Made by a program: the position numbers and the translations under genes
Notes under the pieces: generated by a model
Database searches by the model: none
Seen by the model: the letters and a program-made list of their open reading frames with translations, nothing else
Told to the model about the DNA's origin: nothing
Source of the DNA: a virus
Direction: 5' to 3' (one strand)
Virus record (IMG/VR): IMGVR_UViG_3300025543_000030
Coordinates: 1-55,994 of that record
DNA length: 55,994 bases
Shown here: positions 22,399 to 31,063 of the stretch, piece by piece
Layout of the letters: each line of letters opens with the position of its first letter
Position numbering within the stretch: position 1 is the first letter of the stretch

Positions 22399-22793
22399 TG
22401 GCATTTTTTGGTTCAATAGCTAGTGCTCTTATAGGTGCAAAGTTATCTAAAAAGAAAACTGCTGCTAGTAGTATTGGTGGTATTCTTGGCGGAAGTCAAA
22501 CAACTTCTGACAAACCTATTGCTACAGATCACAAGCACTCAAGTGATTCATCTAAAGAAGATATACAAAATGAAGCTATTTCAGTTAGACCAGATCCAAG
22601 TTTTATGGGTAAAGGTCAAATGAAAAACTTTTCTTCATTAACAACACCTGAGAGTGTAGATAGAAGTGGTAGAGCGATTAGTTCACAAGAACTAGATCCT
22701 GTTGGTATAAAACCAGCAATGAATCCACCATTAGCTACACCAATAGATATAGATCAACAAGGAGTAAATAGTTTATACTCTGATAAATTTTAA
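22398..22793 (+). CDS. Putative small virion protein, 131 residues
   Basis: A short hydrophobic/Gly N-terminus (MAFFGSIASALIGAKLSKKK) like membrane-active ejection proteins, then a Ser/Asp-rich, probably disordered middle, ending QQGVNSLYSDKF. The aromatic, acidic end resembles that of the frameshift extension at 45603-45704 (FYSSLFDD). A minor virion or ejection protein is plausible; not recognised. Confidence 0.5.
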   Translation: MAFFGSIASALIGAKLSKKKTAASSIGGILGGSQTTSDKPIATDHKHSSDSSKEDIQNEAISVRPDPSFMGKGQMKNFSSLTTPESVDRSGRAISSQELDPVGIKPAMNPPLATPIDIDQQGVNSLYSDKF

Positions 22794-22796
22794 ATT

Positions 22797-23009
22797 ATGG
22801 CAAAACAACCAGGACAATTAGGACAAAATACAATATGGGACGGACCCTTATCAGAAGTAGGAAGACCTTTAGCAAAAGGTAACTCAAGATATGGTGATAA
22901 CTGTATGCAAGTATTAAAAGCTCCAACACCTTACAGCCCAGGACCAATAACTACTAAGACTTACAAAAGTCAAATGAGTCAAGGTGTCCCAGGTTTAAGT
23001 TCAAAGTAA
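22797..23009 (+). CDS. Hypothetical protein, 70 residues
   Basis: Pro/Gly/Gln-rich, starting MAKQPGQLGQNTIWDGPLSE, with no secondary-structure-rich region. Located among small virion-like genes with a 3-nt gap to the previous one. Probably a minor structural or disordered protein; not recognised. Confidence 0.5.
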   Translation: MAKQPGQLGQNTIWDGPLSEVGRPLAKGNSRYGDNCMQVLKAPTPYSPGPITTKTYKSQMSQGVPGLSSK

Positions 23010-23021
23010 AAACTCACTATA

Positions 23022-23486
23022 ATGAGTGATAGAATAAGTGAACACATCTCGCTTAAAGAAGGGATTAAATCTCACACGGCAACTAGGCTTGGTATTGACA
23101 ATACACCTAGAGAAATAGATTTAATTAACATGAAAACTATTGCAGAACAAGTGTTTGAACCTCTACGCAAATGGGTGGGTGGTCCAATCGCTATTAATAG
23201 TTTCTATCGCTCGCCCCAACTCAATTCTGCCATTGGCGGAAGTACAACCTCTCAACATTGTATTGGTTGTGCACTTGACTTAGACGATAACTATGGTCAT
23301 AAAACTAATGCAGAGATGTATGAGTATATAAAAAATAATTTAGATTTCGATCAGATTATTTGGGAATTTGGTACAGATAAAAACCCTAATTGGGTGCATG
23401 TAAGCTATGTGTCTGAAGATGCAAACAGAAGAAGATGTTTAAAAGCTTATAAAGAAAACGGTAAAACTAAATACAAAATAATATAG
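23022..23486 (+). CDS. M15-type peptidase, endolysin candidate
   Basis: 154 residues with the zinc site of the M15 (D-Ala-D-Ala carboxypeptidase/VanY-like) family: SQHCIGCALDLD gives His79 and Asp86, and NWVHVSY gives His126. INSFYRSPQLN (about residues 58-68) is the usual preceding motif. It would cleave peptidoglycan cross-links at lysis. No signal peptide, so it probably needs the holin encoded about 3.5 kb downstream. Within M15 it fits the compact phage/M15_3 type. Virion-associated use is also possible. Confidence 0.85.
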   Translation: MSDRISEHISLKEGIKSHTATRLGIDNTPREIDLINMKTIAEQVFEPLRKWVGGPIAINSFYRSPQLNSAIGGSTTSQHCIGCALDLDDNYGHKTNAEMYEYIKNNLDFDQIIWEFGTDKNPNWVHVSYVSEDANRRRCLKAYKENGKTKYKII

Positions 23487-23488
23487 TT

Positions 23489-23689
23489 ATGTTAAATTCA
23501 CCATTATTAAAAAAATATTGTGGCGGACCATCAAAAAAATCACACGGTCCTGTTAAAAGTAGAAAAGGAAAAAGAGTATCTTGGAAATATGGAAAAGGCA
23601 CTTATTCAGGAACTTGTATAAACGATAGCTGCAGTAGAGCTAGAACTGAAAATGGAAAAATTAAAATACTACCTAAAAACAGAAAGTAA
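23489..23689 (+). CDS. Small basic protein, 66 residues
   Basis: Basic, Gly/Ser-rich, starting MLNSPLLKKYCGGPSKKSHG, with cysteines in CINDSC. Likely a minor nucleic-acid-binding or virion protein. Not recognised. It starts 2 nt after the peptidase stop. Confidence 0.5.
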   Translation: MLNSPLLKKYCGGPSKKSHGPVKSRKGKRVSWKYGKGTYSGTCINDSCSRARTENGKIKILPKNRK

Positions 23690-23692
23690 ATT

Positions 23693-23992
23693 ATGGCTTA
23701 TAAAGTAGAAGGTCCAGCTATAAAAGAAAAAGCTTACGAAAAACAAAATCGTAAAATGCGATCTGACTATACTAAAGAAACTGGTAAAAAATTAGGTAGT
23801 AGACAAACGTCTGGTACTGGTGCTAGAAGAGTTTCTTTTGCTTGTAGATTTGCTGGTATGAAAGGAGCAATGAAAGGTGCTAATGGTGAGCCAACTAGAA
23901 AAGCTATGGCTTTAAAAAAATGGGGATTTGGTAGTGTTGAAGCTGCTAGAAACTTTTGTAATAAAAATAAAAATAAAAAAAATAAAAAATGA
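23693..23992 (+). CDS. Conserved basic phage protein (DUF6321-like), 99 residues
   Basis: The middle VSFACRFAGMKGAMKGANGE followed by TRKAMALKKWGFGSVEAARN matches a domain I recall as a phage domain of unknown function (DUF6321), with conserved Arg/Lys, the FACRFAGMKG turn and the KWGFGS motif. The C-terminus is a run of Lys/Asn. Probably binds nucleic acid or packs in virions, but no role is established. Overlaps the next gene by 4 nt (ATGA). Confidence 0.7.
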   Translation: MAYKVEGPAIKEKAYEKQNRKMRSDYTKETGKKLGSRQTSGTGARRVSFACRFAGMKGAMKGANGEPTRKAMALKKWGFGSVEAARNFCNKNKNKKNKK

Positions 23993-24729
23993 TTAGAAAT
24001 TATTACACAGAATCTTACAAGAGTGGAGTTGTTCCTGTTGTAAGCGCAACTCAATTAATTGATGGTACGGTTAAAGTAATACAATCGACAACAGCAACTT
24101 CTGTTGTTAATGCTGTTCCTTCTGTTACTTTAGTTTTAACTTTAAATAGAAATATTCAAGTGGGTATGTATATAACATGTCCTACAATGAATCCAGTTAT
24201 AGGTATTAACGATCATCTTATGGTGGCTCGTGTTGTACACGATACAAACACAACTGTAACTTTAAATAAATCAGTTGTAATGCAAGCTGGTCAAACACTT
24301 ACATTTTTTAGTATAAATCAAGGAAGTTGGAGTGAATATAATTTGTTTGTAGGTACATCACCTGGAGCTGATGGCTCAACTATTACTACTAATAACAACA
24401 ACGTATCAACAAACACAGCTTTAGTTTTAAAATCACCTAATACTTTAATTCAAGCAGGTATGAACGTGGGTGGTGTAGGTGTTCCTGCTGGTACTAAAGT
24501 TGCAACTGTAACTAATTCATCTAACTTTATATTAGATCAAGCTGTTAATATTGCAGCAGATATACAATTAGTTTACAGTTTTGATGTATTACCTAGTATA
24601 TCAGTTTTAACAGCTGATAATGAAACAATAACATTTACTAATCCTGCTCAAGGATTTGTATTACCAGTTTCTGTTGTTCAAATAACAGGTGTTGCTGGAG
24701 GTATATCAAACTTGGTGGCATTAAATTAA
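23989..24729 (+). CDS. Putative beta-rich virion protein, 246 residues
   Basis: Thr/Val/Asn-rich beta protein without cysteines or charged clusters: segments such as VPSVTLVLTLNRNIQVGMYI and TNTTVTLNKSVVMQAGQTLT recur, as in capsid decoration or tail-surface proteins. Start ATG overlaps the previous gene. Not recognised by name. Confidence 0.6.
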   Translation: MIRNYYTESYKSGVVPVVSATQLIDGTVKVIQSTTATSVVNAVPSVTLVLTLNRNIQVGMYITCPTMNPVIGINDHLMVARVVHDTNTTVTLNKSVVMQAGQTLTFFSINQGSWSEYNLFVGTSPGADGSTITTNNNNVSTNTALVLKSPNTLIQAGMNVGGVGVPAGTKVATVTNSSNFILDQAVNIAADIQLVYSFDVLPSISVLTADNETITFTNPAQGFVLPVSVVQITGVAGGISNLVALN

Positions 24730-24739
24730 AAAATAAATT

Positions 24740-24958
24740 ATGGATACAAAAATAACTAAAGGTAACGCAAAAGATGCTATCAAAGATGACAAAGCTCACA
24801 TAGATTATTTAAAAAGAGATGTTTTAGATGATCAAAAAAAAGGAGGCAAATATAAAGATATTAACCAAACAGCTGATGAAAAACATATATCAAAATTAGC
24901 TGGAGACATTAGACACGATCATACTTTCTTGTCTAAACATATGCAACACAATAAATAA
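24740..24958 (+). CDS. Small charged helical protein, 72 residues
   Basis: Asp/Lys/His-rich, starting MDTKITKGNAKDAIKDDKAH and ending TFLSKHMQHNK. The AKDAIKDDKAHIDYLKRDV pattern suggests helices, possibly metal or DNA binding. Not recognised; probably a minor virion protein by context. Confidence 0.5.
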   Translation: MDTKITKGNAKDAIKDDKAHIDYLKRDVLDDQKKGGKYKDINQTADEKHISKLAGDIRHDHTFLSKHMQHNK

Positions 24959-24966
24959 AAAAAATT

Positions 24967-26187
24967 ATGGGATCAGCAAAACACATTAGAAACAACGGTG
25001 AACAAATAAATATTCACGGTCATGACAACTACCAAATGCCAGGCACTTACAAGCAAATGGGGGATATGAATCAAAACCAATCTCTTGGTGCTTATAAATT
25101 AGTTGGAGATCAAGAAATGATGCAACCTGGCAAAATATCAGGAGGTGCATCTAAATACATAAAAGAAGCATATGGAGCAGGTAAACTTGATGATCCAGAA
25201 ACGGCAGCTGAAAAAGCAGCTAGATTAGCTAAAGCAAAAAAAGATCAAAAACCAAAAAATTCAACAACAGGAGATGTTAGTTTTAAAATAGATGATAGTG
25301 GTGCTACTTTAAGCAAAAGCAAAACGACAACTTCAAGCACGCCTTCTAGTTCTAGCTCAAAAAGCTCAACACCAATTGTAGATAAGGGGGAGGATGTTTT
25401 TTATAACAATCTTACATCTTCTGCAAAAGATATGAGTGCTATGGCTGCAGCTGGAATTGATGTAAACGATAGAAAAGCTGTTTTAAATTATGGAAATACT
25501 AAGGCAAAAAACATGAAATCTAGTTCTAGCTCGTCTACAAGTAGCTCTTCAAGTTCTGAAAATAATCCAGTTACAATTAAATCTATTAATAGCGCTAGTA
25601 ATTACGCAATGCAATCGATGTTAGGCGATAGAAATAGAGATGTTTACGCAGGGGAAATGCAGGCTAAAAAAGACTCTGCTTCAGCTTATCAAAAAACATT
25701 TAAAAATTTATTACAAAACAATTCAAGTGCAGGTTTAGGACAAAAGGTTTTAAATGATTTTGGTGATATTGCTGGAAGATATGCTAGCAAAAAAGCTAAT
25801 ACAACAAGGAGAGGATATGGTATACCTGAAGTAAAATCTAAAAAGGATTTAAAAGGTAGAACTTATGGCAATATTGGTGGTGGTCGAACAGGCGATACTA
25901 CACCTTCATATAAAAATCCCGACGCTCCTGGTGGTAGAAGTAGAATCGCAAACTCTCCTACTACATACTCTAGATCAACTCCTATATATGCTGATTTTAA
26001 AAAGCTTTATGGGACAACGAATGATGGACCAAATAAAGGTATTCACAGCTCTAAAAGTTATGGTATAAATAAAATTTTAGGAGACTTAGATAACAGCGGG
26101 GACTTAAGTGGTTATGAAGCTAAAAGACAAGCTGCTATTGAAAAAAATATGTCTAAAGGTTCTACTAAAAAAGGATATAAACATTAA
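24967..26187 (+). CDS. Serine-rich, largely disordered virion protein, 406 residues
   Basis: Two serine tracts (TSSTPSSSSSKSSTP and SSSSSTSSSSSSEN) separate a His/Asn/Gln-rich N-terminus from a Gly/Arg/Lys C-terminus. LGDLDNSGDLSGYEAKRQAA near the C-terminus is a calcium-binding-like (EF-hand/dockerin) loop of the DxDxSGDLS type. The composition suits a low-copy structural or tail-associated protein. No enzyme motif. Confidence 0.55.
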   Translation: MGSAKHIRNNGEQINIHGHDNYQMPGTYKQMGDMNQNQSLGAYKLVGDQEMMQPGKISGGASKYIKEAYGAGKLDDPETAAEKAARLAKAKKDQKPKNSTTGDVSFKIDDSGATLSKSKTTTSSTPSSSSSKSSTPIVDKGEDVFYNNLTSSAKDMSAMAAAGIDVNDRKAVLNYGNTKAKNMKSSSSSSTSSSSSSENNPVTIKSINSASNYAMQSMLGDRNRDVYAGEMQAKKDSASAYQKTFKNLLQNNSSAGLGQKVLNDFGDIAGRYASKKANTTRRGYGIPEVKSKKDLKGRTYGNIGGGRTGDTTPSYKNPDAPGGRSRIANSPTTYSRSTPIYADFKKLYGTTNDGPNKGIHSSKSYGINKILGDLDNSGDLSGYEAKRQAAIEKNMSKGSTKKGYKH

Positions 26188-26250
26188 ACCAAATAACACC
26201 ATTATTAGTATACCCAAATAAAAACAATTAACAAAACAAAAATTATTATT

Positions 26251-26574
26251 ATGAGTTATTTACAAATCCCGCTTACGCCAGCGGTTAATGGCCAAACAAG
26301 TGTAGTTATTCAGAAAAAGGATATTTTAAGTGTTCTTGCTGTAAACGCTACAAGCACAGTTATCAACATGAACACAGGTGTTGCCGCTGAAGACGTGCTT
26401 ACACTAACGCACACAGCTGCTGCAGCTGGATACAATGTTGCTGATGTTGTACAAGATGCTTGGGTTTCTAATCCAGGAGGTATTGTTGCAAAAATAGGAG
26501 GTATTCCTGCAACTGTTAGTGCAACTGGACAAGCTTTAACATTTGTTCAATTCTCAGCAGCAGTATTTAGCTAA
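26251..26574 (+). CDS. Putative virion decoration protein, 107 residues
   Basis: Starts MSYLQIPLTPAVNGQTSVVI. Ala/Val/Thr-rich and beta-rich, with the segments LAVNATSTVINMNTG and AAEDVLTLTHTAAAAGYNVA. This is a pattern I associate with small abundant capsid or structural proteins in Bacteroidota phages. It has a long A-rich leader (TTATTATTATG), like the capsid gene, hinting at high expression. Function unproven. Confidence 0.55.
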   Translation: MSYLQIPLTPAVNGQTSVVIQKKDILSVLAVNATSTVINMNTGVAAEDVLTLTHTAAAAGYNVADVVQDAWVSNPGGIVAKIGGIPATVSATGQALTFVQFSAAVFS

Positions 26575-26575
26575 G

Positions 26576-26728
26576 ATGAAACCTAAAGGCTTAGGTGATA
26601 AAATAGAGTCTTTCACTAAAGTAACTGGTATTAAAAAAGTTGTTGATGCGGTGTCACAGGGTTTAAACATACCCTGTGGCTGCCAACAACGTAAAGAGAC
26701 TCTTAATAAAATGTTTCCAGGAAAATGA
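26576..26728 (+). CDS. Small conserved protein with CGCxxRK motif, 50 residues
   Basis: Starts MKPKGLGDKIESFTKVTGIK and contains NIPCGCQQRKETLNKMFP. The CxC-xx-RKxxLN pattern near the C-terminus recurs in small proteins of large phages. The ATG at 26576 is used; a longer frame to 26543 would need a TTG and would overlap the preceding gene. Overlaps the next gene by 4 nt (ATGA). Confidence 0.65.
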   Translation: MKPKGLGDKIESFTKVTGIKKVVDAVSQGLNIPCGCQQRKETLNKMFPGK

Positions 26729-27036
26729 GTTTTAAACTAAAACCACCTTTTGATAAATTTCCTACTCCAATAGTTAATGTTGCTTTTGAAGAAAGTGATG
26801 TTATAGGTAGAGCTGACAAAAGGGGAACCATTTTAATAAATAAAGATATAACTGATCCAGAGTTAATAAAAGAAACTATAAATCACGAAAATGTTCATAT
26901 ACATCAAATGGCAAGAGGTGATTTAGATTATGATAAAGATGCAATGTACTGGAAAGGAAAAAAATATTTAAGATCATCTTTTGATGAAGGTGATAAAACT
27001 TTACCGTGGGAAGCGCCCGCATATAAAGCAGAATAA
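26725..27036 (+). CDS. Small HExxH metallopeptidase-like protein, 103 residues
   Basis: KETINHENVHIHQM gives the zincin motif HENVH at residues 54-58. The conserved-looking PWEAPAYKAE end (Glu96) could supply a third ligand, as in minimal gluzincins found in phages and bacteria. The protein is soluble with no signal. It lies between small virion genes and the holin, so it may process virion proteins or help lysis. The zinc-binding motif is visible; the activity is inferred. Confidence 0.7.
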   Translation: MSFKLKPPFDKFPTPIVNVAFEESDVIGRADKRGTILINKDITDPELIKETINHENVHIHQMARGDLDYDKDAMYWKGKKYLRSSFDEGDKTLPWEAPAYKAE

Positions 27037-27038
27037 AT

Positions 27039-27500
27039 ATGTCTAAACCTAAAAAAAAATTCGCAGAAACTACAGTAGGTAAACTATTGTTCGGTGCTGC
27101 ATCATTAGTTAACCCCGCGTTAGGTAGTGTGCTAAGCGGTGTAACATCACCTGCTGAAGCTATAGCCGCTATCGGTAAATCCGACGTAAGTGGTGAAGAT
27201 AAAATAAAACTACAACAGCTTATATTTGAACAACAAAATAAAGAGATGGAAGCTGTTACATCAAGATGGAAAGCCGATTCAATGTCAGATTCGTGGCTTT
27301 CGAAAAATGTACGCCCACTAGTTTTAGTGTGGTGTATTGTTATATTTTCTATTGCTGGTTTACTTGATAGCATAGATTCTATTCCGTTTCATATAGGCGA
27401 AACGTGGAACGATACTTTTGAAAAAGTAATGATGTCTGTTGTTTTAGCCTATTTCGGTGGTCGGACAACTGAAAAAGCTACAAGTTTATTTAAAAAGTGA
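27039..27500 (+). CDS. Holin of the 3TM / gene-transfer-release type
   Basis: 153 residues. Central TSRWKADSMSDSWLSKNVRP motif followed by a membrane segment (LVLVWCIVIFSIAGLLDSI, about residues 94-112) and a second (VMMSVVLAYFGGRTTEKA, about residues 130-147). An amphipathic or hydrophobic stretch at residues 15-45 may be the third. The RW.AD...DSWLSKN.RP and YFG.R..EK signatures match the 3TM holin family. It would permeabilise the inner membrane to release the M15 peptidase. Confidence 0.83.
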   Translation: MSKPKKKFAETTVGKLLFGAASLVNPALGSVLSGVTSPAEAIAAIGKSDVSGEDKIKLQQLIFEQQNKEMEAVTSRWKADSMSDSWLSKNVRPLVLVWCIVIFSIAGLLDSIDSIPFHIGETWNDTFEKVMMSVVLAYFGGRTTEKATSLFKK

Positions 27501-27552
27501 AGAAAACCTGTAACTATATTAATACATTAATAACCAATTAAATTAAATTAAA

Positions 27553-27807
27553 ATGAGTGAAGTAAAACAAATGATTACCAAAGACCAACTGAAAAAAATT
27601 CAGGACTTTCAAAAAGAATTAAACAAATTTTTAAACGAAGTTGGATTTTTAGAAGCCCAAAAAACCGCAGTATTGGGTAAGTTCCATGAAGTTAACAAGC
27701 AGACTGAAGACTTCAAAAAAGAATTAGAAGACGAGTATGGATCTATTAATATTAATTTAGAAGATGGATCATTTACTCCTATTGAAAAAGAAGAAGATAA
27801 GAAGTAA
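27553..27807 (+). CDS. Coiled-coil phage protein, 84 residues
   Basis: Acidic helical protein, starting MSEVKQMITKDQLKKIQDFQ, with an EFLNEVGFLEAQK-like centre and a C-terminal acidic tail. The pattern is familiar from small proteins between holin and terminase genes of marine phages. Preceded by the ATTAAATTAAATT leader shared with groEL. Function unknown. Confidence 0.6.
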   Translation: MSEVKQMITKDQLKKIQDFQKELNKFLNEVGFLEAQKTAVLGKFHEVNKQTEDFKKELEDEYGSININLEDGSFTPIEKEEDKK

Positions 27808-28034
27808 TGTCGTCTGTAATTAGAAAGATAAGTATTGGTTCTGACTATAAAACTGATGCTATGCACTACTCGTTGGGGCAGTCAGTATATGGTGGTCATA
27901 CAATATCTCATATACTTTCCGATAAGACAGATAATTCTTATAATATTTACATCAAAAAACGAGACGAGGTATTGCCATGGAAAAAGTTCAACTGTAACAT
28001 GGCAATCTCCGTTGAGTATGATTTAGAATATTAA
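27807..28034 (+). CDS. Hypothetical protein, 75 residues
   Basis: Starts MSSVIRKISIGSDYKTDAMH, followed by YSLGQSVYGGHTISHILSDK and a KKRDEVLPWKKFN segment: a small beta domain. The YSLGQSVYGG.I..I motif seems recurrent in phages. Start and stop both share bases with the neighbours (TAATG type). Function unknown. Confidence 0.65.
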   Translation: MSSVIRKISIGSDYKTDAMHYSLGQSVYGGHTISHILSDKTDNSYNIYIKKRDEVLPWKKFNCNMAISVEYDLEY

Positions 28035-28639
28035 TGAAAAGTTTATTTGATTTTATCGTTGAGCCTGTTGGCCAGCGATATTCTAATAAAGTCAAAGTAG
28101 GTGACAAAAGCCTTATAATCAATACCCAAGTAGAAACTTTTAAGTCTGTAAATAATATAGCTAAAGTTATAGAAACACCTTTATCATTTAAAACTGATAT
28201 TAAAAAAGGTGATTTAATAATGATTCATCATAACGTGTTTAGAAGATGGTACAACATGAGAGGTGAAGAAAAAAATAGTAAGTCTTATTTCAAAGATGGT
28301 TTATATTTTGTTCAATTAGATCAAGTTTACTTATACAAAAGAAAAGATAAATGGATAACTATCAATGATAGATGTTTCATAAGTCCAATCAAAAGTAATG
28401 ACAATACAGTGTCAGATCAGGAGCAATATCTTATTGGTGTATTAAAATATGGTAATAGTGCCTTAGAAGCGCTAGGACTCAACGAGGGAGACTTAGTTGG
28501 TTACACACCTAACGGAGAATATGACTTTGTCGTTGATGGCAAACGTCTTTATTGTATGAAATCTAATGATATTGTAATTAAACATGAACGTCAAGGAAAC
28601 GAAGAAGAATATAATCCACGCTGGGCACGTAGCGGTTGA
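28034..28639 (+). CDS. Putative GroES-like (double barrel) protein, 201 residues
   Basis: The N-terminal half has KVGDKSLIINTQVETFKSVN, ...IETPLSFKTDIKKGDLIMIH and a HHNVFRRWYNMRG...YFKDG segment. The C-terminal half has EGDLVGYTPNGEYDFVVDGK followed by RLYCMKSNDIVI. The KKGDL and VDGKRLY.MKSNDI elements resemble the ends of GroES barrels, and similar proteins precede terminase genes in related phages. It might be a second co-chaperonin. Structure prediction would be decisive; other beta-barrel folds are possible. Confidence 0.45.
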   Translation: MKSLFDFIVEPVGQRYSNKVKVGDKSLIINTQVETFKSVNNIAKVIETPLSFKTDIKKGDLIMIHHNVFRRWYNMRGEEKNSKSYFKDGLYFVQLDQVYLYKRKDKWITINDRCFISPIKSNDNTVSDQEQYLIGVLKYGNSALEALGLNEGDLVGYTPNGEYDFVVDGKRLYCMKSNDIVIKHERQGNEEEYNPRWARSG

Positions 28640-28859
28640 AGAATTAATTAAAGTAGCTAAAGAAGCTATTGTAGATTCTGATGACGATATATCTGCTGAT
28701 AGATTAAAAAACGCCGCTGCAACTAAAAAGTTAGCTATATTTGATGCTTTTGAAATACTCAACCGTATTAAAGAAGAAGAGGATATGTTAAACGATAAAC
28801 CAAAAGAAGAAAAGAAAAAAGAAGCTTTTGGAGGTTTTGCAGAAAGAAGATCTAAATAA
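28584..28859 (+). CDS. Putative small terminase subunit, 91 residues
   Basis: Short helical protein (VAVEELIKVAKEAI, then AFEILNRIKEEEDML) directly before the large terminase, with which it shares the stop/start overlap TAATG. Such a location and size suit a small terminase (TerS), which selects DNA for packaging. The start overlaps the upstream gene by 56 nt in a different frame, and there is no later Met before residue 72, so the long overlap seems real. Assigned mainly by context. Confidence 0.5.
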   Translation: MNVKETKKNIIHAGHVAVEELIKVAKEAIVDSDDDISADRLKNAAATKKLAIFDAFEILNRIKEEEDMLNDKPKEEKKKEAFGGFAERRSK

Positions 28860-31063
28860 TGTACGAGCAAACATTATACAAAGTAATTGATCATATAAAA
28901 CCACAAGCCATAAAAAGATTAAATAAATCTAAAAAATGGGATTATGGTTACAATAAAGAATATGATGTTATTGTTATATCTAAAACCGGTGAAATAGGTG
29001 AGGTTTATGAAATACAAAATTTAAAAATAGCATTACCAAAACAAAAAGATGTTAACAAGGATTACGACAAATGGCAAGTACATGAGTATCCTAAAACATT
29101 AAATAAAATTAAAACAATATTTGACTGGAAAGAATATCCAGATGATTTTAAAGAAAAATGGTATGCGTATATTGATAGAGAATTTGCTAGGCGCCACGAA
29201 GGCTATTGGTTCACTAATAAAGGTGAAGCTACTTATATTACTGGTACTCATTACATGTACCTGCAGTGGTCCAAGATTGATGTTGGGCAAGCAGATTTTA
29301 GGGAAGCAAACAGATTATTCTATATATTCTGGGAAGCTTGTAAAGCAGATTACCGTTGCTACGGAATGTGCTACCTCAAAAACAGACGGTCTGGTTTTTC
29401 ATTCATGGCATCAGGTGAAACTGTCAACCTTGCCACTATCTCTAGTGATGCTAGATACGGTGTCCTTTCGAAGTCCGGGGCTGATGCAAAGAAAATGTTT
29501 ACCGATAAAATCGTACCAATTTCCGTCAACTATCCATTTTTCTTCAAACCGATTCAAGACGGTATGGATCGACCAAAAACAGAACTTGCATATAGAGTTC
29601 CCGCTAGTAGATTTACAAGACGTAAATTAGATAGCAATGAAAAGTTAGAGGAGATAGAAGGATTAGATACAACTATTGACTGGAAAAACACTGGAGACAA
29701 CAGCTATGATGGTGAAAAATTACAATTATTAGTACACGATGAATCTGGTAAGTGGGAAAAACCTGATAATATATTAAATAACTGGAGAGTTACGAAAACT
29801 TGTTTACGATTAGGTTCTAGAATTATAGGTAAGTGTATGATGGGGTCAACATCAAACGCTTTAGACAAAGGAGGTAGAAATTATAAAAAACTATACGATG
29901 ATTCAGACGTTACCAGAAGAAACCGCAATGGGCAGACTAGCTCGGGATTATATAGCTTGTTCATACCTATGGAATGGAATTACGAAGGATACATCGATTC
30001 TTATGGGTTACCTGTCTTTGAGACACCCAAAAAACCCAAAAAAGGACCAGATGGTTTCCCGATTGAAATTGGTGTTATCGAACACTGGGAAAATGAAGTA
30101 GATGGCCTTAAGGATGATCCTGACGCGCTTAATGAACTATATAGACAGTTTCCACGTACAGAAAAACATGCTTTTAGAGATGAGACTAAACAATCTTTAT
30201 TTAATTTAACAAAAATATACGAACAAATAGATTATAACGAAGATTTAAAACACTCAAACACAGTTACACAAGGTAATTTTCAATGGGAAGGTGGGATTAA
30301 AGATACAAGCGTTATGTTTGTTCCAAGCAAACAAGGTAGGTTTTTTGTTTCTTGGGTGCCAAATGTTAGTCAACAAAACAGAGTTCTTGTAAAAAATGGT
30401 AGAAAGTTTCCAGGAAATGAACACATGGGTGCTTTTGGGTGTGACAGTTACGATATATCAGGAACTGTAGACGGTAGAGGTTCTAAAGGTTCATTACATG
30501 GTTTAACTAAGTTTAGCATGGAAGATGCTCCACCTAATTTATTTTTTTTAGAATATATAGCTAGACCACAAACTGCTGAAATGTTTTTTGAAGATGTACT
30601 TATGGCTTGTGTTTTTTATGGTATGCCTATACTTGCAGAAAATAATAAACCAAGACTATTGTATCATTTTAAAAGAAGAGGTTACAGAGGTTATTCTATG
30701 AACCGACCAGATAAAACAATGCACAAATTATCTGTAACTGAAAAAGAAATAGGTGGTATACCTAATTCGAGTGAAGATGTAAAACAAGCCCATGCTGCGG
30801 CTATTGAAGCTTATATTGAAATGTTTGTTGGCTACAACAATGAACAGTATGGAACGATGTATTTTCAAAGAACATTAGAAGACTGGGCAGCATTTGATAT
30901 AAACAATAGAACAAAACACGATGCATCTATAAGCTCTGGTTTAGCTATCATGGCTTGTAATAAAAACAAATATAGACCCATACCTGAAACTGTAAGACAA
31001 CCTGTTAATTTAAGTTTTGCAAAATATAATAACAAAGGTAGAGAATCAAAAATAATTAATTAG
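28859..31063 (+). CDS. Terminase large subunit (packaging ATPase/nuclease)
   Basis: 734 residues. N-terminal ATPase: a non-classical Walker A-like LKNRRSGFSFMAS (residues 173-185) and Walker B LLVHDES with Asp294-Glu295. C-terminal RNase H-like nuclease: GCDSYDISGTVDGRG with Asp529, and KHDASISSG with Asp688. It drives DNA into the procapsid and cuts the concatemer. Length and layout match terminases of crAss-like and related podoviruses. The portal follows directly. Confidence 0.88.
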   Translation: MYEQTLYKVIDHIKPQAIKRLNKSKKWDYGYNKEYDVIVISKTGEIGEVYEIQNLKIALPKQKDVNKDYDKWQVHEYPKTLNKIKTIFDWKEYPDDFKEKWYAYIDREFARRHEGYWFTNKGEATYITGTHYMYLQWSKIDVGQADFREANRLFYIFWEACKADYRCYGMCYLKNRRSGFSFMASGETVNLATISSDARYGVLSKSGADAKKMFTDKIVPISVNYPFFFKPIQDGMDRPKTELAYRVPASRFTRRKLDSNEKLEEIEGLDTTIDWKNTGDNSYDGEKLQLLVHDESGKWEKPDNILNNWRVTKTCLRLGSRIIGKCMMGSTSNALDKGGRNYKKLYDDSDVTRRNRNGQTSSGLYSLFIPMEWNYEGYIDSYGLPVFETPKKPKKGPDGFPIEIGVIEHWENEVDGLKDDPDALNELYRQFPRTEKHAFRDETKQSLFNLTKIYEQIDYNEDLKHSNTVTQGNFQWEGGIKDTSVMFVPSKQGRFFVSWVPNVSQQNRVLVKNGRKFPGNEHMGAFGCDSYDISGTVDGRGSKGSLHGLTKFSMEDAPPNLFFLEYIARPQTAEMFFEDVLMACVFYGMPILAENNKPRLLYHFKRRGYRGYSMNRPDKTMHKLSVTEKEIGGIPNSSEDVKQAHAAAIEAYIEMFVGYNNEQYGTMYFQRTLEDWAAFDINNRTKHDASISSGLAIMACNKNKYRPIPETVRQPVNLSFAKYNNKGRESKIIN

